Positions 36,959-45,935 of a DNA stretch of 64,000 nt are shown piece after piece. Origin of the DNA: an uncultured Bacteroidales bacterium (GTDB lineage: Bacteria; Bacteroidota; Bacteroidia; Bacteroidales; UBA932); contig CAMQDS010000009.1 of NCBI GenBank assembly GCA_946999645.1, positions 1-64,000 of the forward strand, given 5' to 3'. Numbering within the stretch: the stretch's first letter is position 1; each line of letters opens with the position of its first letter. Position numbers and translations under genes: made by a program. The notes under the pieces are model-generated. The model saw nothing but the letters and a program-made list of their open reading frames with translations. It did not search any database and was not told where the DNA came from.

Positions 36959-38828
36959 AAATACTGTAATAGGATTTATACTGATTGGTATAGTAATGTT
37001 TGGTTTTACATGGTACCAATCAAAACAATACGAAAAACAAGTAAAATATAAGGCCGAGCAAGATTCAATTGCTGCTGTCAAATCATTATCAACAACGGTT
37101 GCAGACTCTTGCGCAAAAGATTCTGCAGTGACTGCAGATACTAAAACAGGTGCATCAGTTCCTAAATCCAAAGATGTAAGTCATAAAGGAATTTATAAGG
37201 ATTCTCTCTTAGAATATTCTAGAGCCAAAGAAGCACAATTTCCTGTCCTTTCAAACGACAAAATAGAAATTGTATTTTCTACTAAAGGGGCTCAACCATA
37301 TTCTGTTAGATTGAAGAACTTTAAGAACTATGACGGCTCTCCATTATATATATTTAATAAAGGGCAGAGTGAGTTAGGATATTCGATATATGCAGGAGAA
37401 AACATAAATACAAAGGATTTTGTATTTGACATTGCAGAAAGCAATGATTCTGTTTTGGTAATGAAACTTCCATTTTCGGGAGGCGGATATATAAGCATGG
37501 AGTATCGTCTTGAACGTAATGCTTATTCTCTTAAGAATGTCCTTAAATTTAAGGATATGGAAAATGTCATCCCACGAAACGTATCTGTATTTGATATGGA
37601 TTGGAAAGTGACAATACCAAGAATGGAAAAAGGCTATAAGAATGAAAGCCAATATTCTAAATTGGATTATTATTTTTCTGGAGAAAAGAAGGTTTCAGAT
37701 ATAGGTAAAGGTAGAGATGCAGAAAAACGAATAGACAATAAACTCAGTTGGTTTGCTTTTCAGCAACAGTTCTTTTCTGCTATTTTACGTGCTGAAAACG
37801 AATTTTCAAACGGCAATCTTTCTATAAAATTTATTCCTCAAGAAGATGAGAGTCATAATCTTATGACATGTGAAGCCAATATGAGGACTGATTTTACAAT
37901 AGGTTCTGAAGTGAATGTGCCATACGAATTTTATTTCGGACCAAATCATTTCAAAACTTTGAAATCTTATAATCAGAAATATGAAAAAATAATTCCATTG
38001 GGTGGTTGGCTTGTCGGATGGTTTACAAGATTCATTATAATACCTCTATTTGATTTCCTTCATAGGTTTATATCTAATTTCGGTATTATTATACTATTAA
38101 TGACCATCTTCATAAAGATAGTAGTACTTCCTTTTTCATATAAATCATATTCTTCAACTGCAAAGATGCAGGCAATAAAGCCTGAAATAGATAAGTTGAA
38201 TGAAAAGTTTCCTAAGCAGGAAGATGCTATGAAAAAGCAGCAAGCAACAATGGAACTATATCGAAGGGCTGGAATAAATCCTATGGGCGGATGTTTGCCA
38301 ATGTTGTTTCAATTTCCTATTCTTTGGGCTATGTTCAGATTTTTCCCTGCTTCTATCGAACTAAGACAGCAAGGGTTCCTGTGGGCGGAGGATTTAAGTG
38401 CATATGATTCAATTAAGGATTTCGGTGTAAACATTCCGTTACTGGGCGATCACATTTCCATTTTTGCCTTGCTTATGGCTGTTTCCATGTTCTTCTATTC
38501 AAAAATAACTACATCTGGACAGATGTCAGGTAACGATCCTAATTCATCAACTATGAGGTTTATGAGTATTTATATCATGCCTATAATGATGTTCTTTATC
38601 TGTAACAATCTTTCATCTGGTTTGAGTTATTATTATTTGTTATCCAACCTTATAACAATGCTTGAGACCTTTATAATCAAGAAATTCTTTATAAATCCTG
38701 ATGAGATTATGGCAAGGTTAAAGGCAAGTGAAGGAAAACCTATCCAAAAGAGCAAGTGGCAATTAAGGCTCGAGCAGGCTCAAAAGATGCAGCAGGCTAT
38801 GGAGAAGCAAAGGAAACAGGGACGCTGA
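36951..38828 (+). CDS. yidC: Membrane protein insertase YidC
   Basis: A 625-residue insertase with the Bacteroidetes layout: one N-terminal transmembrane helix (TVIGFILIGIVMFGF), a large periplasmic beta domain to about residue 340, then the five-helix core. The core shows GGWLVGWFTRFIIIPLFD, NFGIIILLMTIFIKIVVLPF, NPMGGCLPMLFQFPILWAMF and LSSGLSYYYLLSNLITMLE. It inserts and folds inner-membrane proteins with or without SecYEG. The basic C-terminal tail (KQRKQGR) suits ribosome contact. The ATG lies within the last 8 bases of the DUF349 gene. Confidence 0.96.
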   Translation: MNKNTVIGFILIGIVMFGFTWYQSKQYEKQVKYKAEQDSIAAVKSLSTTVADSCAKDSAVTADTKTGASVPKSKDVSHKGIYKDSLLEYSRAKEAQFPVLSNDKIEIVFSTKGAQPYSVRLKNFKNYDGSPLYIFNKGQSELGYSIYAGENINTKDFVFDIAESNDSVLVMKLPFSGGGYISMEYRLERNAYSLKNVLKFKDMENVIPRNVSVFDMDWKVTIPRMEKGYKNESQYSKLDYYFSGEKKVSDIGKGRDAEKRIDNKLSWFAFQQQFFSAILRAENEFSNGNLSIKFIPQEDESHNLMTCEANMRTDFTIGSEVNVPYEFYFGPNHFKTLKSYNQKYEKIIPLGGWLVGWFTRFIIIPLFDFLHRFISNFGIIILLMTIFIKIVVLPFSYKSYSSTAKMQAIKPEIDKLNEKFPKQEDAMKKQQATMELYRRAGINPMGGCLPMLFQFPILWAMFRFFPASIELRQQGFLWAEDLSAYDSIKDFGVNIPLLGDHISIFALLMAVSMFFYSKITTSGQMSGNDPNSSTMRFMSIYIMPIMMFFICNNLSSGLSYYYLLSNLITMLETFIIKKFFINPDEIMARLKASEGKPIQKSKWQLRLEQAQKMQQAMEKQRKQGR

Positions 38829-38832
38829 TAAA

Positions 38833-39489
38833 ATGATTGCTGAGAATATAAATAAAATTTTAGAGGAATTGCCATCAGGAGTAAAACTGGTGGCAGTTTC
38901 TAAATTTCACCCTGCTGAAAATATAATGCAGGCTTATAATGCTGGACAAAGATTGTTTGGAGAGAGCAGAGCACAGGAATTTATTGAAAAGGTAAAAGTA
39001 CTTCCAAATGATATAAAATGGCATTTTATAGGTCATCTTCAGACTAATAAATTAAAACTTGTACTTCCATACGTTGAACTTGTACACTCTGTAGATTCTT
39101 TAAGACTTCTTGAAAATATAGACAACTGGGGAAAAGACAATAACCGTACAACTAATGTCCTGCTTGAACTTCGTGTCGCTAAGGAAGTTACAAAACAAGG
39201 TCTTTCTCAAGACGAAATTTTGGATATATTGAAACATTCATCTGATTTTGGTAATATATGTTTTAAGGGGCTGATGGGAATGGCTACCAATACAGATGAT
39301 ATTGACGTTATAAAGGGGGAGTTTAATACAATAGCCTCATTTAAATCAAAGATTAAACTTAAGTTCCCTGACTTAACAAACTTTAATGAACTTTCATTGG
39401 GAATGTCTGGAGATTATAAACTTGCTCTGGAGTACGGTACCACTATTGTCCGTATAGGTACAGCTATTTTCGGGCCAAGGAATTATTGA
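38833..39489 (+). CDS. YggS-family PLP homeostasis protein
   Basis: A 218-residue PLP-binding protein of the YggS/PROSC family, which keeps free pyridoxal phosphate under control. The PLP lysine is in VAVSKFHP, followed by the QRLFGESRAQEFIEK, WHFIGHLQTNKLK and ELSLGMSGDYKLALEYG hallmarks. The gene starts 4 bases after the yidC stop. It ends tail-to-tail with lpxB, the two frames overlapping by 26 bases. Confidence 0.93.
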   Translation: MIAENINKILEELPSGVKLVAVSKFHPAENIMQAYNAGQRLFGESRAQEFIEKVKVLPNDIKWHFIGHLQTNKLKLVLPYVELVHSVDSLRLLENIDNWGKDNNRTTNVLLELRVAKEVTKQGLSQDEILDILKHSSDFGNICFKGLMGMATNTDDIDVIKGEFNTIASFKSKIKLKFPDLTNFNELSLGMSGDYKLALEYGTTIVRIGTAIFGPRNY

Positions 39490-40642
39490 GAGTCTGTATC
39501 ATAGATTCTGCTATTTTTGCTGATACATTTCCGCTGCCAAGTTTTGCCCTTATTAATTCATAGTCGTGCAGCATATTTTCTCTGTATTCTGTATCTTCAA
39601 TCAACCTTCTTGTTTCAGATAAAAGATTTTCAGGAGTAAAGTAATATTGTATCAGTTCTTTAAAAGCTTTACGACCGAGTATAAGATTACCCAAACTTAT
39701 CATATCGATTTTTATTATATGTCTTCCGATATTGAAATTTAATGGGGAGCAAGCATATGCAACTACCTGTGGCGTCCCTATCAGGCAGGTTTCTAATGAA
39801 GCTGTACCTGAATTAACTATGGCAACTTTGGCATATTTTATTATTTGGTAGGTATGATTAAAAATCACTTGAATGTTATTATTGTTTTTAGGAATATATC
39901 CTAAATAATCTTCTATTGTTCGAGAAGGCGCTCCAGCTACAATGAACTTATAATTTTTATATTCATTTAATTCGTTCAATTTTTTTGCATATTCCATGCA
40001 TATTGGCATCATTGAGTTTATTTCACTTTTACGGGACCCTGCCAATATAGCAATGTAAGGTTTATCCTTTAAATCATATTTCAATAGAAAATCTTTATCC
40101 CCTGCATTATTTTCCATAAAATCTGCCACTGCATCAGTAAGAGGATTGCCTTCATACACATAGTCAATCTTTTGTCTATCAAAATAGTCTTTTTCAAAAG
40201 GGAATATTATAAAAAGTTTGTCTACATAATTTCTAATCATTTTTATACGATTCTGTCTTGACGCCCATACTTTTGGGGCTATGTAGTAGAAGACCTTAAT
40301 ACCATTTTTGTGAGCAAATTCAGCAATTTTAAAATTAAAGCCTGGGTAGTCAATCAGAATTACCACATCAGGTTTCCAACTGACTATATCAGATTGACAG
40401 GCTTTGAGTTTTTTTACAAATTTCCCAATGTGTAAGATAACTTGAGAAAAGCCCATCACTGCATCATCTTTATAATTATTAACCAAGCCATTTCCGTCTT
40501 GATTATTCATATAAACGTTTCTCATAAGGTCACCTCCCCATATCCTAAAATCTGCTTTTCTATCTTGCAGATATATTTGCCTCATAAGATTAGAACCATG
40601 CAAGTCCCCTGATGCCTCTCCAGCAATAATATAGTATTTCAT
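39464..40642 (-). CDS. lpxB: Lipid-A-disaccharide synthase
   Basis: A 392-residue glycosyltransferase of lipid A synthesis, joining UDP-diacylglucosamine to lipid X. It has the N-terminal YYIIAGEASGDLHGSN signature, the LIDYPGFNFK strand, KVFYYIAPKVWASRQNR and LAGSRKSEI. The start at MKYYIIAGE is preferred; the frame extends to 40,702 without family support. It lies 4 bases downstream of surE on the same strand. Confidence 0.95.
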   Translation of the reverse strand: MKYYIIAGEASGDLHGSNLMRQIYLQDRKADFRIWGGDLMRNVYMNNQDGNGLVNNYKDDAVMGFSQVILHIGKFVKKLKACQSDIVSWKPDVVILIDYPGFNFKIAEFAHKNGIKVFYYIAPKVWASRQNRIKMIRNYVDKLFIIFPFEKDYFDRQKIDYVYEGNPLTDAVADFMENNAGDKDFLLKYDLKDKPYIAILAGSRKSEINSMMPICMEYAKKLNELNEYKNYKFIVAGAPSRTIEDYLGYIPKNNNNIQVIFNHTYQIIKYAKVAIVNSGTASLETCLIGTPQVVAYACSPLNFNIGRHIIKIDMISLGNLILGRKAFKELIQYYFTPENLLSETRRLIEDTEYRENMLHDYELIRAKLGSGNVSAKIAESMIQTLNNSLARK

Positions 40643-40646
40643 TATT

Positions 40647-41429
40647 TTAAAAATTCGTGTTAAAGCCTGACTTTTCAAGTCTTTGAAATTCCTCTTTATC
40701 AAAATTGATTATATTGTGAGGAACAATAGAAATATAGCCATTGTTTACAGTAATATTATCAGCTTTTGTAGGGGTAAAATCATAATCTTCATATTCACCA
40801 ACCATTTTATAAACTGTCTCCTCGTCTTCCTTTCCTAATTCAACAAATTCTTTTACCCATCTTCCTAAACCCATTTCGCAAACACGTATACCTTTTATCT
40901 CATCTGGAGATTTAGTCACAGGGAAATTTATATTATAGTAAAGCCCGTATTTTGAAGAAGGATGAGATAGTAATTTTTTTATTATACCTGGCAGGTAAGT
41001 TTTTATTGATGAAAAATCAGGATTTGGTTCCCAAGTATCAAGTGAAACACCTATGGCAGGTATTCCATTGAGGGCAGCCTCCTCAGCCGCTCCCAACGTT
41101 CCTGAATAACAAGCTGCAGTCGAGGCATTTGAGCCGTGGTTTATTCCGCTTACTACAAGTTCTGGAATATCTTCTGACATTAGAACGCTGATTCCGAACT
41201 TTACACAACTTGCAGGTGTTGCATCGAGGTAGGCCCATTCGCACCCAGATATTATTCCAAGGGACTTGTAGGCTATTTTTTCAGAGCCAAGGGATACCGC
41301 AGTACTCATGCCGGATTGTGGAAATTTTGGTGCAATAACCGTCACATCGCCAAATCCTTTCATTATATCGGCAAGAGCAGCAAGTCCCTTAGCTTGGTAT
41401 CCATCGTCATTAGTAAGAAGAATCTTCAT
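40647..41429 (-). CDS. surE: 5'/3'-nucleotidase SurE
   Basis: A 260-residue nucleoside-phosphate phosphatase. The metal site is MKILLTNDDGYQAKG at the N-terminus, followed by APKFPQSGMSTA, the GINHGSNA motif and YSGTLGAAEEAALNG. Length is standard. The longer frame to 41,519 lies in a direct repeat and is not used. The surE-lpxB pair looks like an operon. Confidence 0.95.
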   Translation of the reverse strand: MKILLTNDDGYQAKGLAALADIMKGFGDVTVIAPKFPQSGMSTAVSLGSEKIAYKSLGIISGCEWAYLDATPASCVKFGISVLMSEDIPELVVSGINHGSNASTAACYSGTLGAAEEAALNGIPAIGVSLDTWEPNPDFSSIKTYLPGIIKKLLSHPSSKYGLYYNINFPVTKSPDEIKGIRVCEMGLGRWVKEFVELGKEDEETVYKMVGEYEDYDFTPTKADNITVNNGYISIVPHNIINFDKEEFQRLEKSGFNTNF

Positions 41430-41480
41430 ATTATCTCTAATTAATTTATTATTAGTATCTACATCTTGGCTGAAAGTCAA

Positions 41481-41577
41481 TATTTTCTTAATTTTCGGCT
41501 GATAAAAACAAAAAGACAAACAAAGATGAAAATCAATTCAGGCAAAGATATGAATTTTAAGTTTTTTTTAATAATTT
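41481..41577. repeat. 97-bp direct repeat, left copy
   Basis: Matches 42,814-42,910 with only two differences; the last 81 bases (41,497-41,577) are identical. The two copies are 1333 bases apart and bracket the serpin gene. This copy lacks the complete -7 box at its right end (TAATTTAT here, TAATTTTG in the right copy). Confidence 0.95.
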
Positions 41578-41696
41578 ATCAAATTAGACACTACCATCAG
41601 CAACATTGAACTTGCTTGTTGACTCTACTTGTGGTAGTTATAAGTAACTTCTCTAAAAACTATACCTCAATTTTTTAAACATTTAAACATAAAACT

Positions 41697-42773
41697 ATGA
41701 AAAAGACAATATTTATACTGTTAGCATTGAGTTTTTGCTATTCATGTAATAAAAAAGGACCTGAACAACTGGAAAAAATACAACTTACAGAGGCAGAGGT
41801 TGTTCGGATATGGAATGTAAATGACAAAGTTTTTTCTTTATTTGAAAAAGACATTAAAAAATCTACAGATAAAAATATAATTTTATCCCCTATAAGCCTT
41901 GGAACTTTTGTTGCAATGTCAAATAATAATTATTATCCCTCAAAAAATGAGACAAAGGAGGATAATAATTTGTTTACTAAAATAGTGAAAGAACATTCTA
42001 AAGTTAATGTAGGTAGATTATCTAATGCAGTGATTTTTAATGAAAATGCAAGGTCTATTGATAATTTTAAAAACACACTTGCTAAGAATTACAAGGCAGA
42101 TGTATTTAAGATGGATTTTAAAAATACTAAGAATGTTAAATCTAAATTGGAAACTTGGGTAGCTGAAAAAACAGAAAATACAATTAGAAGTCTACCTATA
42201 GAAATAAATGCAACAGATAAATGGTGGCTTGTTAATGCAATGTATTTCAAAGGGCTATGGAAAAATCCATTTGATACCAAAAATACAAATAACGGTGAAT
42301 TTAATAATATAGATGCTTCAAAATCAAAGGTGGATATGATGCATTTAAAGTTATATACAAGGTACTTTAAAGGTGATTTATTTTCGGCGATCATTCTTCC
42401 TTTTAGAAACGATTACAATATGACTGTCATTCTTGCTGATTCAGAAGATTTTATTCTTGATGGTAAGATATTTAAATCAATAAGAAAAATGTCATCTGTT
42501 ACCGAAGTTAATCTTACACTTCCTAAGTTTGAGGCAAAATATGATGAAAAGGTAAATCTTACTACTATAGGAGGGGAAAATTCTGCCATACATGTTTCAT
42601 ATATATCTGTAGATGAGCAAGGTGCTGTTGCCTCATCTGTATCTATTGGTAAGGATATAATGGATATACCTCCCAAAAAAGTCGATTTTATAGTAAACAG
42701 ACCTTTCTTTTTTGTGATTTCAAGTGATGACGGTAATCAAATCCTTCAAATTGGAAAGATTGTTAAATTATAA
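41697..42773 (+). CDS. Serpin-like lipoprotein protease inhibitor
   Basis: A 358-residue serpin. The N-terminus (IFILLALSFCYSCNKK) is a lipoprotein signal with a lipid-attachment cysteine, so it should sit on the envelope. Serpin marks are ILSPISLGTFVAM, WWLVNAMYFKGLWKNPFD, AIILPF and LTLPKFEAKY, the hinge VDEQGAVASSVS and FIVNRPFFFVI. Serpins trap serine or cysteine proteases. About 25 residues normally lying between the LPKF strand and the hinge are missing. The gene is enclosed by 97-bp direct repeats and an imperfect inverted repeat (CTACCA and TGGTAG at 41,588-41,638) lies in its leader. Confidence 0.85.
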   Translation: MKKTIFILLALSFCYSCNKKGPEQLEKIQLTEAEVVRIWNVNDKVFSLFEKDIKKSTDKNIILSPISLGTFVAMSNNNYYPSKNETKEDNNLFTKIVKEHSKVNVGRLSNAVIFNENARSIDNFKNTLAKNYKADVFKMDFKNTKNVKSKLETWVAEKTENTIRSLPIEINATDKWWLVNAMYFKGLWKNPFDTKNTNNGEFNNIDASKSKVDMMHLKLYTRYFKGDLFSAIILPFRNDYNMTVILADSEDFILDGKIFKSIRKMSSVTEVNLTLPKFEAKYDEKVNLTTIGGENSAIHVSYISVDEQGAVASSVSIGKDIMDIPPKKVDFIVNRPFFFVISSDDGNQILQIGKIVKL

Positions 42774-42813
42774 CTTAATATTTAATTATAATTTTTGTTT
42801 CAGCCTAATAATG

Positions 42814-42910
42814 TATTTTCTTTATTTTTGGCTGATAAAAACAAAAAGACAAACAAAGATGAAAATCAATTCAGGCAAAGATATGAATTTTAAGTTTTTT
42901 TTAATAATTT
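42814..42910. repeat. 97-bp direct repeat, right copy
   Basis: The second copy, carrying at its right end the gapA -7 box TAATTTTG (42,905-42,912, which overruns the copy by two bases). This placement suggests it is the original copy and that the left one arose with the serpin insertion. Confidence 0.95.
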
Positions 42911-42912
42911 TG
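42905..42912 (+). promoter_or_regulatory. gapA promoter, -7 box
   Basis: TAATTTTG fits TAnnTTTG; at 19 bases upstream is TATG (42,882-42,885), one mismatch from the -33 TTTG. It lies 77 bases ahead of the gapA start. Confidence 0.55.
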
Positions 42913-42988
42913 CAGACGTCACAAAGGTGCAGTGATGTACCTTATAGAATTGAAAATATGTTTAACATACAAAATAAATCTAATTAAA

Positions 42989-43987
42989 ATGGTAAAACTT
43001 GGTATTAACGGATTTGGCCGTATCGGTCGTATGGTATTCCGTGCTGCAGTTGAGAATTTCTCAAAAGACATCGAGGTTGTTGGTATTAATGACCTTTTGG
43101 ATCCGGAGTATCTTGCATATATGCTGAAGTATGATTCAGTTCATGGTCCATTCTGTGGCGAAATTTCTGTAGAGGGTAATACTCTTATTGTAAACGGTAA
43201 GAGAATTCGTCTTACAGCTGAGATGGATCCTGCAAACCTTAAATGGAATGAGGTAGGCGCTGAAGTAGTTGTAGAGTCTACAGGTCTTTTCCTTACAGAT
43301 GAAAAAGCACGCAAACATATTGAAGCAGGTGCCAAGAAAGTAATTATGTCAGCACCTTCTAAAGATGCAACTCCAATGTTTGTATTCGGTGTAAACGACA
43401 AGACATATGCTGGTCAGGACATTATCTCAAATGCTTCTTGTACAACCAACTGTCTTGCTCCTATATCAAAGGTACTTAATGACAAATTCGGTATTGTACG
43501 TGGTCTTATGACAACTGTTCATGCTGCTACAGCAACACAAAAGACAGTTGACGGTCCATCAAAGAAAGACTGGAGAGGCGGTCGTGGTATTCTTGAAAAT
43601 ATCATCCCATCTTCTACAGGTGCAGCTAAGGCAGTAGGTAAAGTTCTTCCTGAACTTAATGGCAAACTTACAGGTATGTCACTCCGTGTTCCTACATCAG
43701 ATGTTTCATTTGTTGACCTTACAGTAGAGCTCGCAAAACCTACTTCATACGAAGATATTTGTGCAGCTATGAAAGAAGCTTCTGAGGGTGAACTTAAGGG
43801 TGTTTTAGGTTATACAAATGAGTCTGTAGTTTCAACAGACTTCCGTAATAACTCTAATACCTCTATCTTCGATGAAAAAGCAGGTATCCAACTCGATTCT
43901 ACTTTCGTAAAAGTTTGTGCTTGGTACGATAATGAGTGGGGTTATTCAAACAAAGTTCTTGAAATGGCACGTGTCATAAGCAAGTAA
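42989..43987 (+). CDS. gapA: Glyceraldehyde-3-phosphate dehydrogenase
   Basis: A 332-residue glycolytic enzyme. The start MVKLGINGFGRIGRM is the NAD-binding loop; the catalytic cysteine is in SNASCTTNCLAP and the phosphate-site residues follow (TVHAATATQKTVDGPSKKDW, ENIIPSSTGAAKAVG). Length is normal. I prefer the ATG at 42,989, as the upstream 19 residues of the frame are not family-like. A terminator lies at 44,011-44,048. Confidence 0.97.
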   Translation: MVKLGINGFGRIGRMVFRAAVENFSKDIEVVGINDLLDPEYLAYMLKYDSVHGPFCGEISVEGNTLIVNGKRIRLTAEMDPANLKWNEVGAEVVVESTGLFLTDEKARKHIEAGAKKVIMSAPSKDATPMFVFGVNDKTYAGQDIISNASCTTNCLAPISKVLNDKFGIVRGLMTTVHAATATQKTVDGPSKKDWRGGRGILENIIPSSTGAAKAVGKVLPELNGKLTGMSLRVPTSDVSFVDLTVELAKPTSYEDICAAMKEASEGELKGVLGYTNESVVSTDFRNNSNTSIFDEKAGIQLDSTFVKVCAWYDNEWGYSNKVLEMARVISK

Positions 43988-44010
43988 TTTAGTTAGAACA
44001 TAATATACTC

Positions 44011-44048
44011 GACCCGATTGGCTGATAAATTGTCAATCGGGTCATTTT
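44011..44048 (+). terminator. Terminator after gapA
   Basis: GACCCGATTG (44,011-44,020) pairs with CAATCGGGTC (44,034-44,043), followed by ATTTTTA. Confidence 0.9.
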
Positions 44049-44066
44049 TATAATAAAAACAAATCT

Positions 44067-44074
44067 TATATTTG
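44067..44074 (+). promoter_or_regulatory. -7 box upstream of serine dehydratase
   Basis: TATATTTG, 22 bases before the start codon at 44,097; the -33 region reads ATTT. Confidence 0.45.
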
Positions 44075-44096
44075 CAAGAAGTAAGCTATATGGTTA

Positions 44097-45323
44097 ATGA
44101 AATCACTCAGAGAAATCTTCAGAATTGGTAAAGGTCCTTCTTCAAGTCATACAATGGGACCACAACATGCTGCAGAAATGTTCCTGAAAGAATATCCGCA
44201 TGCAGCATCGTTTGAAGTTGTTCTGTATGGCAGCCTTGCGGCAACAGGAAAAGGACATATGACGGATGTGGCTATTAATGAAGTCCTTTCTAAGTCTGCC
44301 AGTGTAAATATTATATGGCATCCTGATATCTATCTTCCATTTCATCCGAATGGTATGAAATTTACAGCAAAAGATGAAGAAGGCAATGAAATAGGTCATT
44401 GGACTGTTTACAGCATAGGAGGTGGAGCATTATCAGAGGGTAATTCTGTAAAAGAAGATAGGTTTAATACCAAGGATATCTATGATATGCATATGCTTAC
44501 AGATATACAGAATTGGTGTGAAAAATATGGTAAGAGTTATTGGGAGTATGTGGATAATTGTGAAGGTTCTGATATCTGGGATTATCTGCATGAAGTATGG
44601 AAAGCAATGCAGCAATCTGTAGAAAATGGTCTTGAACATGAAGGGGTGCTTCCTGGTCCATTGCACCTTGCCCGAAAAGCCCCTATATATTATGTAAAAG
44701 CATCAGGGTATAAGCAAAATTTACAGGCAAGAGGTCTTGTCTATGCATATGCGCTTGCAGCAATTGAAGAGAATGCTTCTGGAGGCCCTATAGTTACAGC
44801 ACCTACATGTGGTTCTTGCGGAGTAGTGCCAGCGGTACTTTACCATGCTTATAAAAATCACAATTTTGGAGAAAAAAGAATTTTGCATGCGTTAGCAACA
44901 GCAGGACTTTTCGGAAATGTTGTGAAAACCAATGCGTCAATATCAGGTGCAGAAGTCGGCTGCCAAGGTGAAGTAGGCGTTGCTTGTGCTATGGCATCGG
45001 CTGCAGCAAGTCAATTGTTTGGAGGAACTCCATCTCAGGTTGAATATGCTGCCGAAATGGGGCTTGAACATCATCTTGGAATGACGTGTGACCCAATATA
45101 TGGACTTGTTCAAATTCCTTGTATAGAAAGAAATGCTTTTGCCGCAACTCGTGCTTTGGATGCAAACCTATATGCTTCTTTTTCGGATGGCAGACACCGC
45201 GTTTCATTTGATCATGTTGTTGAAGTAATGAAACAAACAGGAAAAGACTTACCATCATTGTATAAAGAAACCTCAGAAGGAGGTCTTGCAAAGGTCAAAT
45301 TTGATGGATTGTATCCGGAATAA
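44097..45323 (+). CDS. L-serine ammonia-lyase, single-chain iron-sulfur type
   Basis: A 408-residue L-serine dehydratase that turns serine into pyruvate and ammonia with a [4Fe-4S] cluster. It has the beta-domain start RIGKGPSSSHTMGPQ, YGSLAATGKGHMTD, the cluster cysteines in APTCGSCGVVPAVLYH and VGCQGEVGVACAMA, and GMTCDPIYGLVQIPC with another ligand. Both domains are fused. It stands alone between the gapA terminator and rubrerythrin. Confidence 0.93.
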   Translation: MKSLREIFRIGKGPSSSHTMGPQHAAEMFLKEYPHAASFEVVLYGSLAATGKGHMTDVAINEVLSKSASVNIIWHPDIYLPFHPNGMKFTAKDEEGNEIGHWTVYSIGGGALSEGNSVKEDRFNTKDIYDMHMLTDIQNWCEKYGKSYWEYVDNCEGSDIWDYLHEVWKAMQQSVENGLEHEGVLPGPLHLARKAPIYYVKASGYKQNLQARGLVYAYALAAIEENASGGPIVTAPTCGSCGVVPAVLYHAYKNHNFGEKRILHALATAGLFGNVVKTNASISGAEVGCQGEVGVACAMASAAASQLFGGTPSQVEYAAEMGLEHHLGMTCDPIYGLVQIPCIERNAFAATRALDANLYASFSDGRHRVSFDHVVEVMKQTGKDLPSLYKETSEGGLAKVKFDGLYPE

Positions 45324-45355
45324 ATAAATTCTTTTTTTTAATAATACAAAATTAG

Positions 45356-45363
45356 TAAATTTG
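45356..45363 (+). promoter_or_regulatory. -7 box upstream of rubrerythrin
   Basis: TAAATTTG with TTTT at the expected -33 position, 31 bases before the rubrerythrin ATG. Confidence 0.5.
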
Positions 45364-45393
45364 CAGTGGCTAATTAAACTTTATTTACTAATT

Positions 45394-45933
45394 ATGGAAT
45401 TAAAAGGATCAAAAACAGAGCAGAATCTTCGTACTGCTTTTGCAGGGGAGTCTCAGGCTCACACAAAGTATCTTTACTATGCTTCTAAGGCACGTAAAGA
45501 CGGATATGTTCAAATAGGAAATCTTTTCGAGGAAACTGCAAAAAATGAAAAGGAACATGCCAAAATATGGTTTAAATTCCTTCATGACGGTGACATTCCT
45601 TCTACAGAAGTTAATCTTGTTGATGCAGCAAATGGAGAGAACTATGAATGGACAGATATGTATGCAGGATTCGCAGAAACAGCAAAAGAAGAAGGCTTTA
45701 CCGAACTTGCATTTCTATTCTCTAAAGTAGGTGAGATTGAAAAAACTCATGAAGCACGCTATCGTAAATTACTTGGAAATATCAAAGAAGGCATAGTCTT
45801 CTCAAGAGATGAAGATATGATTTGGGAATGTTCCAATTGCGGACATATCGTAATAGGAAAAAAAGCACCGGAACTATGTCCGGTGTGCAAACATCCTAAG
45901 AGTTTCTTCCAGGTAAAAGCAGAAAATTATTAA
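45394..45933 (+). CDS. Rubrerythrin
   Basis: A 179-residue non-haem iron protein that reduces hydrogen peroxide in anaerobes. The diiron four-helix domain has AFAGESQAHTKYLYY, EETAKNEKEHAK and KVGEIEKTHEARY (ExxH iron ligands). The C-terminal rubredoxin-like domain has two CxxC knuckles, CSNCGHIV and CPVCKHP. The start is placed at MELKGSKT; the frame upstream begins with a TTG and lies over the promoter. It ends 3 bases before the convergent pssA stop. Confidence 0.93.
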   Translation: MELKGSKTEQNLRTAFAGESQAHTKYLYYASKARKDGYVQIGNLFEETAKNEKEHAKIWFKFLHDGDIPSTEVNLVDAANGENYEWTDMYAGFAETAKEEGFTELAFLFSKVGEIEKTHEARYRKLLGNIKEGIVFSRDEDMIWECSNCGHIVIGKKAPELCPVCKHPKSFFQVKAENY

Positions 45934-45935
45934 TA

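Noticed and set aside
41588..41638. Inverted repeat CTACCA/TGGTAG as a terminator
   Set aside because: No T run follows and the loop is long; it lies in the serpin leader instead.
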